DNA of 64,000 bases from Bradyrhizobium quebecense (GCF_013373795.3 NZ_CP088022.1:1612001-1676000), one strand, 5' to 3'; shown: positions 17,626 through 26,836, numbered from the stretch's first letter. The notes: generated by a model from the letters alone, not told the origin. Translations and numbers: made by a program.

Positions 17626-19875
17626 TTATGCAGATTTCGGCTGGATCGTATTCTCGGGTGCCGGCGCCGTGGACGCGGGCTTTCCCTGGAGAAGGGCAAG
17701 CACCTTGTCGCGCGGGCCGTCGGCAACCAGGCGGCCGTTGTCGAACAGCAGCAGGCGATCGACCATGTTCAGCAATGACAGACGATGGGTCGAAATGATG
17801 ATGGTCATGCGCTCGTCACGGAGTCCCTTGAGGCGTTCAAGGAACTCCTGCTCGCTGCGAATATCGAAGTGCGCGGTCGGCTCATCGAGGAAGAGCACGC
17901 GCGGCTTGCGGATCAGGACGCGGGCGAGCCCGATCGCCTGCTTCTGGCCGCCCGACAGGCTGCGGCCGCCTTCCGAGATGGGCATGTCATAGCCCATCGG
18001 GTGGCCGGCGATGAAGCTCTCGACGCCGGAGAGCCGTGCGGCAAGCAGGATTTCCTCGTCGGTCGCCTCCGGCTTGCCGAGGGCGATGTTGTCGCGCAGC
18101 TTGCCGAAGAACAGGTCGGTATCCTGCATCGCAAAGCCGATGCCGGCGCGCAGATCCGAAGGATCGTATTGGCGCGAGTCCACGCCATCGACCATGATAC
18201 GGCCTTCCTTCGGCTCGTAAAATCCGAGCAGCAGCCTGCCGACCGTGGTCTTGCCGGACCCGACCCGGCCGATGATGCCGACCTTTTCTCCGCCTTCGAT
18301 CTTGAAACTGACCTTTTCGAGCGCGTTGCCCGGCGCGTTGGGGTAGGCGAACGACACGTTCTCGAAGGCGATCTTGCCGTCGTCGATCCGTCTTGCGACA
18401 TAGGATCGGGTCGGCGAACGCTCGCGCTCGATCGACATGATGCGGTCGATTGCCTTGAGGGACGTCAGCGTCTGCGTTCCCTTGGTGATCACGGAGGCGA
18501 TGCCGGCGATCGGCGCCAGAATGCGGCCGGCGAGCATGTTTGCGGCGACCAGCGCGCCGACGCTCAGCTTGCCGTCGAGGATCAGGAAAATGCCGACGAT
18601 GACGAGGAGCAGGCTCGTGATCTGCTGGGCCGTGCTCGCGCTCGTCAGCGACATCGACGACCAGAAGTGAACGTCCTCACCCGAGCGGGCGGTCGCCGCG
18701 ACCGAACGTTCCCACAAGGTCTGCATGCGGGCCTCGGCGCCGGTCGCGCGGACGGTTTCGAGACCGGACAGGGACTCGACGAGCACACCGTGCCGGGCGG
18801 CGGATTCGGCCTGCAGGCGCTTCATTGCGCGATCGAGCGGGCGTTGCAGCAGGAAGCCGATCAGCATCACGATCGGCAGCATGATCAGCGGGATCAAGGC
18901 CAGCGGTCCGGCGATGATGAACAGCACGCCGACAAACAGGATGGCAAACAGCAGGTCCGTCGCCGAAACAACGCTTCCGGACGTGAAGAACTCGCGCACC
19001 GAGTCGAAGTCCCGGAGCTGATTGGCGAGGATGCCCACGGAGGTCGGCCGCTGCGCCATCTTCACGGACATCACATGCTCGAAGATGTTGGCGGCGAGCA
19101 CGACGTCGATGGTCTTGCCGGTCACGTCGATCATGCGGCTGCGGACCATGCGAAAGACGAAATCGAAAACGATGCCGAGCCCCATGCCGATCGAGAGCGC
19201 GATCAGCGAGGGGATCGCCCCGTTGGGGATGACGCGGTCATAGACGCTCATCGTGAACAGCGGCGTCGCCAGCGCGAGGATGTTGGTCAGAAAGGCAGCC
19301 AACGCGATGTGCCCGTAACTGCGCCAATGCGTCTTAACGACCGACCAGAACCAATGGCTCGTGGGGATGTCTCCCGCGGCTACGGCGCGCGCATTGGCCT
19401 GCGCAGCGCTTCTCACCAGAAACGCGTAGCCGGTATAGTCCGCAGCGAGCGAGCGGATTTCGACGACGCGCGGGGTGTTCGGCGTCGCCGGATCAACGAT
19501 CTTGATCGCATTGTTCGCTGCGTCCACTCCAAGGAGGATGAGCGCAGCGCCGTCCTTCATGATGAGGACGGCCGGCAGGACAAGCGCGGGAATGTCCGAA
19601 ATGTCGCGCTTGACGGCCTCGGTCTCCAGACCCGCGCGTCTGGCCGCACGGTCGTAGAGCGAAACGGACAAGCGTCCGTCCAGGATCGGAAGTCCCCCGA
19701 GAAGAGCTTCGCGGCTTACAGCGCGGCCGTGATAAGCCGCGAGGTAAGTCAACGACGCGGTGAGGGCATCATCGCCAAGCGCGCTTGGCCGGCTTGTCGC
19801 GGCAGGCTTTGAAGTCGATTCTTCCGGCGAGGGGCGTCCGGCGTCAACCGCCGTGCTGGGGGTCCGAAAAAGCAA
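17626..19875 (-). CDS. Type I secretion ABC exporter with C39-like domain (LapB family)
   Basis: A 749-residue inner-membrane ABC transporter that drives export of type I substrates. An N-terminal C39-like peptidase fold (about 35-165) lacks the catalytic Cys (GDDALTASLTYLA where active C39 domains have a Cys), so it should bind rather than cut substrate. Six membrane segments follow (about 185-450; ALAAFLTNILALATPLFTMS), then a nucleotide-binding domain with Walker A GRVGSGKTT (about 533), signature LSGGQKQAIGLAR (about 638) and Walker B VLFLDEPTA (about 661). Translation must start at the TTG at 19875, because an in-frame TGA lies six codons upstream; CGAGG precedes it. The adjacent HlyD-type gene and giant adhesin point to a LapB-like role. 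Confidence 0.93.
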   Translation of the reverse strand: MLFRTPSTAVDAGRPSPEESTSKPAATSRPSALGDDALTASLTYLAAYHGRAVSREALLGGLPILDGRLSVSLYDRAARRAGLETEAVKRDISDIPALVLPAVLIMKDGAALILLGVDAANNAIKIVDPATPNTPRVVEIRSLAADYTGYAFLVRSAAQANARAVAAGDIPTSHWFWSVVKTHWRSYGHIALAAFLTNILALATPLFTMSVYDRVIPNGAIPSLIALSIGMGLGIVFDFVFRMVRSRMIDVTGKTIDVVLAANIFEHVMSVKMAQRPTSVGILANQLRDFDSVREFFTSGSVVSATDLLFAILFVGVLFIIAGPLALIPLIMLPIVMLIGFLLQRPLDRAMKRLQAESAARHGVLVESLSGLETVRATGAEARMQTLWERSVAATARSGEDVHFWSSMSLTSASTAQQITSLLLVIVGIFLILDGKLSVGALVAANMLAGRILAPIAGIASVITKGTQTLTSLKAIDRIMSIERERSPTRSYVARRIDDGKIAFENVSFAYPNAPGNALEKVSFKIEGGEKVGIIGRVGSGKTTVGRLLLGFYEPKEGRIMVDGVDSRQYDPSDLRAGIGFAMQDTDLFFGKLRDNIALGKPEATDEEILLAARLSGVESFIAGHPMGYDMPISEGGRSLSGGQKQAIGLARVLIRKPRVLFLDEPTAHFDIRSEQEFLERLKGLRDERMTIIISTHRLSLLNMVDRLLLFDNGRLVADGPRDKVLALLQGKPASTAPAPENTIQPKSA

Positions 19876-19991
19876 CTGAAACCTCGATAATCAAAATGGA
19901 GATGCAGAATTCGCATTCGATGATTTCGTGCAGACTACAACAAACAGCGAACAAAATCAGCGAAACTTGCTTTAAGTATTAATACGGAATC

Positions 19992-20017
19992 GAAAGGGCC
20001 CCGTTTGGGGCCCTTTC
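19992..20017 (-). terminator. Strong GC hairpin downstream of the tolC-like gene
   Basis: Arms GAAAGGGCCCC and GGGGCCCTTTC form an 11-bp stem around GTTT. It lies 27 bases past the tolC-like stop on the minus strand. The tract after it (GATTCCGTATTAATAC) is AT-rich but not a pure U-run. It separates the channel gene from the exporter operon, which appears to have its own promoter in the AT-rich stretch 19880-19985. Confidence 0.7.
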
Positions 20018-20044
20018 TGCAGTCCTGATGTTGGCTGACGGCTT

Positions 20045-21760
20045 CTATTGAGCGGAACTCGGGAATGCCGACAGCAGCCAGTGGGGCTTTGTCGACGCAT
20101 AGGAACTCGCATTCGCCGTGACCGACGGATCCGCGTAGATGACATTCGGGCCGTCCGCAGCGCTCTTTTGCTGCTGCATCCATTCCGCGGAGCCGGGCAC
20201 GGCGGCGGTCGTGGTCGAGCCGGTGAAGCGGTCGGCAAAGCCGGTATCCTTGGGCTGAGCTGCCGCATAGCCTTCTTTGTAGCCCTTGGCGGGGCGGACT
20301 GAGGTGACGGGGGCCGGGACGGCGACGCGCAGCGGCTCGGACCCGGTCTGCGGCAGGTTCACGCGGAGGGTGGGGAACGAGTAGCGCGGCAGCCCAATCG
20401 AAAGCATGTCGGTGGGCGCTGCGTCGACCGGCGGCGGAGCCTTCAGATATTCGATCAAGGTCCCCATCGCAGCCAGCAGCTGATAGTCGGCGAACACGAC
20501 GACGCTGCGGGCGGAGGTGAGCGAGACCGACGCGTTGAAGAACTGATTCTGGGCGTTCAGGAGATCGATCAGCGAGCGCTGACCGAGCTCGTATTCTTTC
20601 TGGAAGGCCGCGATGGTCTTCCGGTCCGCTTCCAGCTGGCGCGTCAGAGCCGCGATGCGTGTGGCCGTAATCGTACGGGCATTCCACGCCTTGTCGATCG
20701 ATTCATAGGCGTCGCGCTGCAAGCGCGCGTGGCGCATCGTGGCCTCGGTAAAGCGCTCGGCCTTCTCCGACCTGTTCCAGGCATCCTGGCCGCCGCGGAA
20801 GATGTCCCACGACATCACTACCTTGCCGCTGTAGTCCTCATGCGTAACGGCGGGGGTTCCGGTGGCCGCCACGTAGGGGAACGAGTTGTCGTAGTGGGTT
20901 GCCCGTCCCTCGAGATAGAACTTCGGGCCGAACGTTCCGTCGGTGGCCTTGAACGCATGCTTGGCGGCGTCGGCGTCGGACTGTGCCGCCGCAATCGTCG
21001 AGTTGAACCGGAGGGTGGTCGCCAGCGCTTCGTCGCGGCTGTGCGGCAAACCTGCGAGAGGGCTCGGGAAGCGAACATTGATCGGCTCAAGCCCGACAAC
21101 CTTACGGTACTTCGCCCTGGCATCGTCGAGGCTGCGCTGGAATTCTGCGAGTGCCGCGCGGGCACTCTCGACGCGCTCGCGCGCTTGCTCCAGGTCGCCT
21201 TCGCCGGCCCGGCCGCCCGAGAAGCGGGAGTTCACGTTTGCAAAGATCTTCTCGTGATTGGCGACGTTTTGCTGGGCAAGGCTCACCAGCCGGATATAGC
21301 GCACGACGTCCATGTAACCTTCGGCGGCGTCGAGGGCCAGCAGCTCGGTTCGTTCCTTGACGCGGGAGGCCGCCGCATTGACGCGCGCGGTCTGGCGCCA
21401 GACGTCGTAGATCGACGAGAAGCCATCCCAGAGCAGCTGGCGAACGACCACCGATTCCTGGCTACCATTGCGCCACGGTCCTGCACCCACAGTCGGCGCC
21501 TGAATGGACGGGGAGATGAAGCCCGGCGGCTGATCGAATTTTTCCGGTCCGTAGCTGGCGTCAACGCGCACCTGCGGCAGCAGCGTGCTCTGAGTCTGTC
21601 GCAGTTCGCTTTCGGTGGCCCGGCGATTTGCGGAAGCTTCACCGACGCCCGGATTGGTCTGCATTGCCTGGCGCAACGCATCGTTAATGGAAAAAACCTC
21701 GGCACATGCTGGCGTTGCCGCCAGGCAGAGGCACGCGATGACCGTGTATGCCGATTTCAT
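20045..21760 (-). CDS. TolC-family outer-membrane channel (LapE-like)
   Basis: A 571-residue outer-membrane efflux protein that completes the type I secretion channel. A signal peptide (MKSAYTVIACLCLAATPACA, cleaved before EVFS) precedes two TolC repeats, each with coiled-coil helices: FSINDALRQAMQTNPGV near the start and QLEADRKTIAAFQKEYELG, then QRSLIDLLNAQNQFFNA, in the second. After about residue 440 there is an extra C-terminal tail of roughly 130 residues, rich in Pro, Ala, Thr and Ser, beyond the usual family length. The ATG at 21760 follows GGGGCGGGG. In LapA-type systems this protein holds the adhesin in the outer membrane. Confidence 0.92.
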   Translation of the reverse strand: MKSAYTVIACLCLAATPACAEVFSINDALRQAMQTNPGVGEASANRRATESELRQTQSTLLPQVRVDASYGPEKFDQPPGFISPSIQAPTVGAGPWRNGSQESVVVRQLLWDGFSSIYDVWRQTARVNAAASRVKERTELLALDAAEGYMDVVRYIRLVSLAQQNVANHEKIFANVNSRFSGGRAGEGDLEQARERVESARAALAEFQRSLDDARAKYRKVVGLEPINVRFPSPLAGLPHSRDEALATTLRFNSTIAAAQSDADAAKHAFKATDGTFGPKFYLEGRATHYDNSFPYVAATGTPAVTHEDYSGKVVMSWDIFRGGQDAWNRSEKAERFTEATMRHARLQRDAYESIDKAWNARTITATRIAALTRQLEADRKTIAAFQKEYELGQRSLIDLLNAQNQFFNASVSLTSARSVVVFADYQLLAAMGTLIEYLKAPPPVDAAPTDMLSIGLPRYSFPTLRVNLPQTGSEPLRVAVPAPVTSVRPAKGYKEGYAAAQPKDTGFADRFTGSTTTAAVPGSAEWMQQQKSAADGPNVIYADPSVTANASSYASTKPHWLLSAFPSSAQ

Positions 21761-22009
21761 AATCCCCGCCCCTACACACAAAAATTATTACGTAGAATCT
21801 GACGAAAGCTAACAGCGGGCGGTTCCGTAACCTATGACATTTCAGCCACACAGCCGGTCTAAGTGGGGCGGCGGGATAGGGGGTCAGTGGTCGGAAATAT
21901 TTGGTTTTTTATTAAAATTCAACGATTTGGCGGCGGTTCAGTGACCGGTCGGGCTGGTACCATCCAGCAACACCGGCGACCGGAACAGCAAAGGTCAGTT
22001 AAGTCCGTC

Positions 22010-22483
22010 TTAACGGCCGGCCGCGCTCTCCTGCTCACGGCAGGTCGCCAGATAGGTCGCAACGAAGGGCGTAGGCTTGGCGTCGGGCGAGGGGGCCCCC
22101 AGCCGGCTCGTCAGCTTGTAGAGCGACTTGCTGGCAAAATAGAACCGGAAGATCTCGGCCGTGGTCTCGTCGACGCGGGTCGCAAAAATCGACGCAGCAG
22201 TACGGTGCGCCGCGGCAAAGACATAGGTGGTGAGCTTGGCTCCCTTGCCTTCCGTCGCGACGGACGTCCCCCAGGTGACCGAGAAGGTCTCGCCATCGAT
22301 CACGACGGATGGCCGGACCGTATCCAGATCGTCATCGACCCACTGAACGTCACTGCCTTTGCCTGAGGGGGCAACCTCAACCCGTTTGCCTCGTGGCGCG
22401 TCACAGGTGAACCTTGAAGGTCCAGCTATCGCTGCGCTCGTCGTCGCCAGCAGCAACAAGACGCAGCCGACCGACCTCCACAT
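22010..22483 (-). CDS. Exported protein of unknown function
   Basis: A 157-residue secreted protein: signal peptide MWRSVGCVLLLLATTSAAIA, then a beta-rich mature domain with Cys in SRFTCDAPRG near the start and in YLATCREQE at the C-terminus, possibly a disulfide. I do not recognise the family. The start at 22483 has GAGGGAAAG upstream and begins the signal peptide; longer in-frame starts lack both. It follows the NYN-domain gene by 149 bases on the same strand. No role can be assigned. Confidence 0.6.
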   Translation of the reverse strand: MWRSVGCVLLLLATTSAAIAGPSRFTCDAPRGKRVEVAPSGKGSDVQWVDDDLDTVRPSVVIDGETFSVTWGTSVATEGKGAKLTTYVFAAAHRTAASIFATRVDETTAEIFRFYFASKSLYKLTSRLGAPSPDAKPTPFVATYLATCREQESAAGR

Positions 22484-22632
22484 TGGCTTTCCCTCTGCAG
22501 TTGCGTTGGTTGGGTTCATACTGATGGCTGCGCGCGGCTCGCGCAACTCGGTGATGTACGGATGCGGTTGGCCGAGCCGCGCGCGCGTCCCCAGCCGATC
22601 TCCGCCGGCGATCTCGGAAGGCGCCCGCAACG

Positions 22633-23169
22633 TCACTCCGGCGCTATCGGATGCGCCGGCCGCTCGATCGACGGCCTGAGGTTCTCGAGTTCAACGAAGG
22701 CATCGGCGTGTCTGCGAAGCTCATCGGCGATCATCGGGGGCTTCGTTCGAATGCTCGAAACGACAGTGACACGCACGCCCATCCGCCTGACAGCTTCGAC
22801 AACAGCTCGCAAGTCGCCATCGCCAGAGAACAGGAACGCCTGGTCGATGCGATGCGCGATTTCCATTGCATCGACCGCGAGCTCGATGCCAATGCTGCGC
22901 TTCATTCGCCGCCGTCCATCGCCGTCGTCGTGCTGCTTGGCGGCCTTTCGCCTGACTGCATATCCGTTGTAATCGAGCCAATCCACCAGCGGCCGAAGGC
23001 TGCTGAACTCGTCGTCGTCCCTCACGACCGTGTAGAAATAGGCGCGGACGATCTGCCCATGCTTGCCGAACTCCGAGAGCAGTCGCCGGAAGTCGACTTC
23101 GAAGCCGAGGTTCTTGACCGTGGTGTGCAGATTCGCACCATCGATGAAAAGTGCAATGCGATCGGTCAT
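22633..23169 (-). CDS. NYN-domain (LabA/DUF88-like) putative nuclease
   Basis: A 178-residue cytoplasmic protein of the NYN/PIN-like fold, related to LabA/DUF88 proteins. The conserved acidic residues are present: D in ALFIDGANLH, D in ELAVDAMEIA and the SGDGDLRAVVEAVR motif. In this family they form a metal site for RNA cleavage. The strand-helix pattern continues through RVTVVSS, and the protein ends in a short disordered tail. The start at 23169 is favoured by GGGGCTTGAG directly upstream; one four codons earlier at 23181 is possible. The RNA target is unknown, and neighbours give no clue. Confidence 0.82.
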   Translation of the reverse strand: MTDRIALFIDGANLHTTVKNLGFEVDFRRLLSEFGKHGQIVRAYFYTVVRDDDEFSSLRPLVDWLDYNGYAVRRKAAKQHDDGDGRRRMKRSIGIELAVDAMEIAHRIDQAFLFSGDGDLRAVVEAVRRMGVRVTVVSSIRTKPPMIADELRRHADAFVELENLRPSIERPAHPIAPE

Positions 23170-23730
23170 CTCAAGCCCCATGACGCCGGATCAGTCGCTC
23201 TACGTTTTGGTTCTGGAAATATCGCGAGCGCATGCTGGGCGCTCTGATTGAAATGCCTGATCCTAGAGCAAGGACTCGGCGGTGATGAAGCGGAATTTTC
23301 GACACCGGCCGGTGCCATGATGATCGTGCGCCTATTGATAAGGCAATGGTGCAGCGCGGCCTGCGGTGCCGACGAGCTGCCGCGCCGCTGCGTGAGAGGC
23401 GACTATTGCGTCACCAACAAAACTACATCTAAAATCAATCGAGTGTACCGGCGCCACCTCGTGCCGACGCGATATTTCGAGATACCACTTTTTTGCTGAT
23501 ACAGATTTTCGCCATACCAGTTTCGTCGGAGGGGCGAGGACGGCGTCGCGTCCCCGCATTGCGCAGACGGTTTGTTAGTGCTGGCGGGCGTGGATGCGCG
23601 GGGTGCGTCTTCTGCGCCGTCTCAACGAGTCTCTCGCCCTCATCGATAACGAACCGTCGCGATCGACCCGCTGCTCGATGTGATGTTCGTATCGGCAGGG
23701 GGCAGGTGGGGCTCGCGATGGGGGCTTGCC
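23170..23730. other. Long non-coding stretch
   Basis: 561 bases between divergent genes. Bases 23400-23515 are AT-rich (AAAACTACATCTAAAATCAA) and may hold a promoter for the gene starting near 23731. Short open frames here are antisense or frame shadows without ribosome binding sites or coding character. No RNA gene, repeat or terminator was recognised. Confidence 0.4.
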
Positions 23731-24363
23731 GTGAGCGACACAACAATCGGGCGCCGGATCAAGCAGCGAGCCAGGGAGGACTGGCCAAGGCGCGCGAGAT
23801 GCCTGGTCGTTCTCTCCCTCTGTATCCTGCTGCCCTGTTGCGGGGCCGCTCGCCGGGCCATCGAAAAGGAGGCGGGACCGGCAACGGAGACCGCAACAGA
23901 GCCGGCGACGGAGACGACCACGGCACCGGTACCGGCACCGGCACCGGAAACGGCACCGGTAGCGGAAACCGCACCGGCGGCGGAAACGGTCAACCTGAGC
24001 GGCGCGCTCGCGGGATGCCGGAGCGCCTTTCCGGATCAGATCGCGCAAGCGGTGGCGCGGGCGTCGTGCGTGATCAAGGCGACGGACCTCGTCCGGCCGC
24101 TGTTGCCGTTTCCTGAGCTGCTCGATCGGGAGAATGCCCTGCGCAAGGCGTTGGCGGAGCAGGTTCAAGCGCGCGCCATGTCCCTGCTCGAGCGAAACGT
24201 CCAGATCCAGAAGCTGCATTCGCAGCTCCTCGACGAAGAGCGCAGCAGGCTACCGGCCGCGCAGGCGGACGCGAGCAGGCCGCCGCCGCCGGTTTCGCAG
24301 TGGCGCCAATCCAACTCGGAGAGTTGTGGACGGCTCGGGGGGGATTCCGCGAATTGCTTTTGA
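23731..24363 (+). CDS. Membrane-anchored protein with Thr/Glu/Pro low-complexity region
   Basis: About 210 residues from a GTG at 23731 (behind GGGGC); an earlier in-frame start at 23680/23683 is also possible. It has a basic N-terminus, a hydrophobic segment (CLVVLSLCILLPCCG) that may be a membrane anchor or poor lipobox, and a low-complexity stretch encoded by repeated ACCGGCACCGG-like units (TETATEP, APVPAPAPE). The C-terminal domain contains a helix (RENALRKALAEQVQARAMSL) and ends in SESCGRLGGDSANCF. Part of this C-terminal domain recurs as a fragment at 26377-26586. The family is not recognised. Confidence 0.55.
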   Translation: MSDTTIGRRIKQRAREDWPRRARCLVVLSLCILLPCCGAARRAIEKEAGPATETATEPATETTTAPVPAPAPETAPVAETAPAAETVNLSGALAGCRSAFPDQIAQAVARASCVIKATDLVRPLLPFPELLDRENALRKALAEQVQARAMSLLERNVQIQKLHSQLLDEERSRLPAAQADASRPPPPVSQWRQSNSESCGRLGGDSANCF

Positions 24364-24445
24364 GACGGCGCGAAGTCCGCCAAGGGCCTCTCTTCTTAGA
24401 ACCGAGCAGTCGGGCCTGGATCGCCATCGTCGTTGTCATACTAGA

Positions 24446-26020
24446 CTAATGCAACGCGACAGATCGATCCTTGGCCTGCTGGATGCCACCGGCAAGCGCC
24501 TTTGCGTATAGCTCGCGCGCCTTCGTCACGTCGCCGCGTGTTCCGTAGGTCTTCCATCTGGAAAGAACGAGGGGATCATATGTCTCCGCGAGCATGAAGC
24601 TCGCCTGTGCGCTGCCCGTCTCGACGGCGTGTTCGAGCACGATCCGCGCGGCACCGATATCCCCTTGGCCGAGCAGGGCGCTGGCGCGCGCCAGCAACCT
24701 GGCCGCGTCCGGACCGCCTTGCGCCTCAGCGACCGCTGGCTGCTCTGTCGCAACCGCCTCCGCGGCCTGAGTTAGCGTGGGCTCGCGGCCGGCCTCGGCC
24801 CGGTCGCGCTCCTTCTTCGGAGACGGCCACAGCACGGCCGTCGCGCTCTTGGCGACCTTGTTCGCCTGCGCTGCCTCGTCACCGGCCTTGCTTGACGGCG
24901 TAAGCTGGGTGTCGAGATCCCGCCGGGCCCTCGCAAGCTCGCCCCTCAGCGCCTCGGCCCTGTCGTGTTCCTTGTGCAGAGACTGTCGCAGCTCCGCCGT
25001 GACGCTCTCGGCGGCCCTCTTCGCCTGCACCGCCTCGTCACTGGCCTTGCTTGAGAGTGCCAGTTGGGTCTCGAGATCCCGCCGCACCTTCGCAAGCTCG
25101 CCCGCCAGCGCCTCGGCCCTGTCGTGTTCCTTCTGCAGAGACTGTCGCAGCGACGCCATCCCACTGTCCGCCGCCTGACTGAGCTGCGTCGCCTGATCGC
25201 GCGCCTTGTTCGCCTGCGCTACCCGCATCTCAATGATCTGCTGCGCCTTCGCCAGTTCATTTGCTAGGGCCTCTGCGCGGCGCCGCTCCTTTTCAGAAGG
25301 CTGTTGTTCTTCCGGCCGCATTGCCTCCGCACCTTGCTTGCCCGGCGCAGTATCCCGCGGTGCCTGTGAGATCGCCCGGTCGGCTTGCTGATGAAGAGCT
25401 GGATCCCGCGCCGATGAATCAGCTTTTTGCAGGTCCTCTCTTGCGGCCTGGGTCTCTTGCTTGACCGCCTCCACGCCAGCTGTGCCAGGCCTCACGTTAT
25501 CCTGCTCCACAATGTATCGCGTCACGTAGGCGACGAGCTCGGGGTGGAAATACCAGCCGACGAGCGATGCCCCGACCATCACTGCGGCGATCGAGGAGAA
25601 GGCAAACCACCGCCGCGCGGCCGGTCCGCGCTCCTGTTTGCTCCGCGCGGCCTGCGCTTCAACCCGGACGCCGGTGACAGGGTCCGCGTTCGTAACCAGA
25701 CGAGTTAATTCCGCCACCCTCGCGCGTTCGGCGAGGCCCGAGGGGAAACAAAAGGAGCGGGGCCCTGGCGACGCTGGGGGGGCGATTGATCCAGTTTCCT
25801 TTGGCGGGATGAATTCATCCTGCAGAAAAAATTCATCACCTTCTTCGGGAAGGTGCATTGTTAGCCAATGCGTCGCCGTGATCTCGCTTGGCTCGCCATT
25901 TTCCTTAATCCACCCGCGCCCCTCAGCTGACCACTGAGCAGATTCAAAGCTTCCGCTTACGTCATCCTCGAGAATGACGAATGTCCCATCCTTTGGAGCG
26001 GTGTCGATCACGCGGCGCAT
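24446..26020 (-). CDS. Coiled-coil membrane protein with Sel1-like C-terminus
   Basis: A 524-residue protein. The N-terminus (about 1-60; VIDTAPKDGTFVIL, SEITATHWLTM) resembles the small DUF551-like domain. One membrane segment lies at about 138-158 (WFAFSSIAAVMVGASLVGWY). A long coiled coil follows (about 185-415) with repeated KEHDRAEAL units. The C-terminal ~90 residues (LLGQGDIGAARIVLEHA, QASFMLAETYDPL, YGTRGDVTKARELYAKA) look like Sel1/TPR-type helical repeats. The C-terminus is closely similar to that of the 852-residue protein at 41200. The start at 26020 has only a weak ribosome binding site. Likely an envelope scaffold; function unknown. Confidence 0.7.
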   Translation of the reverse strand: MRRVIDTAPKDGTFVILEDDVSGSFESAQWSAEGRGWIKENGEPSEITATHWLTMHLPEEGDEFFLQDEFIPPKETGSIAPPASPGPRSFCFPSGLAERARVAELTRLVTNADPVTGVRVEAQAARSKQERGPAARRWFAFSSIAAVMVGASLVGWYFHPELVAYVTRYIVEQDNVRPGTAGVEAVKQETQAAREDLQKADSSARDPALHQQADRAISQAPRDTAPGKQGAEAMRPEEQQPSEKERRRAEALANELAKAQQIIEMRVAQANKARDQATQLSQAADSGMASLRQSLQKEHDRAEALAGELAKVRRDLETQLALSSKASDEAVQAKRAAESVTAELRQSLHKEHDRAEALRGELARARRDLDTQLTPSSKAGDEAAQANKVAKSATAVLWPSPKKERDRAEAGREPTLTQAAEAVATEQPAVAEAQGGPDAARLLARASALLGQGDIGAARIVLEHAVETGSAQASFMLAETYDPLVLSRWKTYGTRGDVTKARELYAKALAGGIQQAKDRSVALH

Positions 26021-26376
26021 GAAAAAGACGCCTATTCGAAGCGGCTATCCAATTTTTAAGAACGACTTCTCGAATACGCAGACCCTACTCCACCCCATCA
26101 AAGGCCTCAAGAAGATAGGTCATTTAGGTGCCTGTTCTGGAGGCGAAACTCGCTGCAGAGCGCGAGGGGCCGGAGACTTCGGTTGTGGTCCGACCGCGGA
26201 TGGCGTGGCCCGCATCCGACCTACCAGGCTGCGCGCGCCACGGCGGTCGGCCGAAACTCTTCCGCCACAGGGCCGTTCTCAGGCAGCTGAAGAATAGTTC
26301 TTGTCAAACCCCGTACTTTTGCGGGTCAATTTAACTCCCGTGCCGCCAAAGCAGATCACCGCTTATGCGCGTGGAC
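26021..26376. other. Non-coding stretch upstream of the coiled-coil gene
   Basis: 356 bases with no convincing gene. The AT-rich part near 26040-26090 (ATTTTTAAGAACGACTTC) is a plausible promoter for the minus-strand gene. The rest may be remnant sequence, because it adjoins a truncated gene copy at 26377. Confidence 0.35.
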
Positions 26377-26586
26377 GCGGAGCAGGTTCAAGCAAGAACA
26401 ATGTCCTTGCCAGAGCGAAACCTCCAGATCCAAACGCTCCATGCGCAGCTGCTCGACGAAGAGCGCAACAGGCTACCGGCCGCACCGGCCGACGCGGGCA
26501 AGCCGCCGCTGGCGGTCACGCAGTGGCGACAATCCAACCCGGAGAGCTGTGGCCGGCTCGGAGGGGATTCGGGGACCTGTTACTGA
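26377..26586 (+). pseudogene. Truncated duplicate of the 23731-24363 gene C-terminus
   Basis: About 70 codons matching the last 70 residues of the gene at 23731: AEQVQARTMSLPERNLQIQ, LLDEERNRLPAAPADA and QWRQSNPESCGRLGGDS, ending with CY where the parent has CF. Similarity begins abruptly at GCGGAGCAGGTTCAAGC and includes the stop and the following TGAGACG. The signal or anchor and the low-complexity parts are missing. A short frame could still be translated from an ATG at 26365, but it looks like a duplication remnant. Confidence 0.6.
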
Positions 26587-26836
26587 GACGAGGGCGCAAA
26601 CCTGCGAACGACAGTCGGCGGGTGCTTGTGGAACCGGATTGTGACGCCGTCACTCCAAGGAGTCGTTCGCGCGACAACTTGTCCGGTGCGCCCTTTGGAT
26701 GCCGTCACCGTATTCGCACGGAGCGGCTAGAACGAAATGTCGAGAAATGCAGAAAACCCTATAATTTAAGGTGTTTCGTGCATTGCCATCGAAGCGTCGC
26801 GCCCGCGGAGAGGCGTCAGCGACTACGCCGGTAGGG

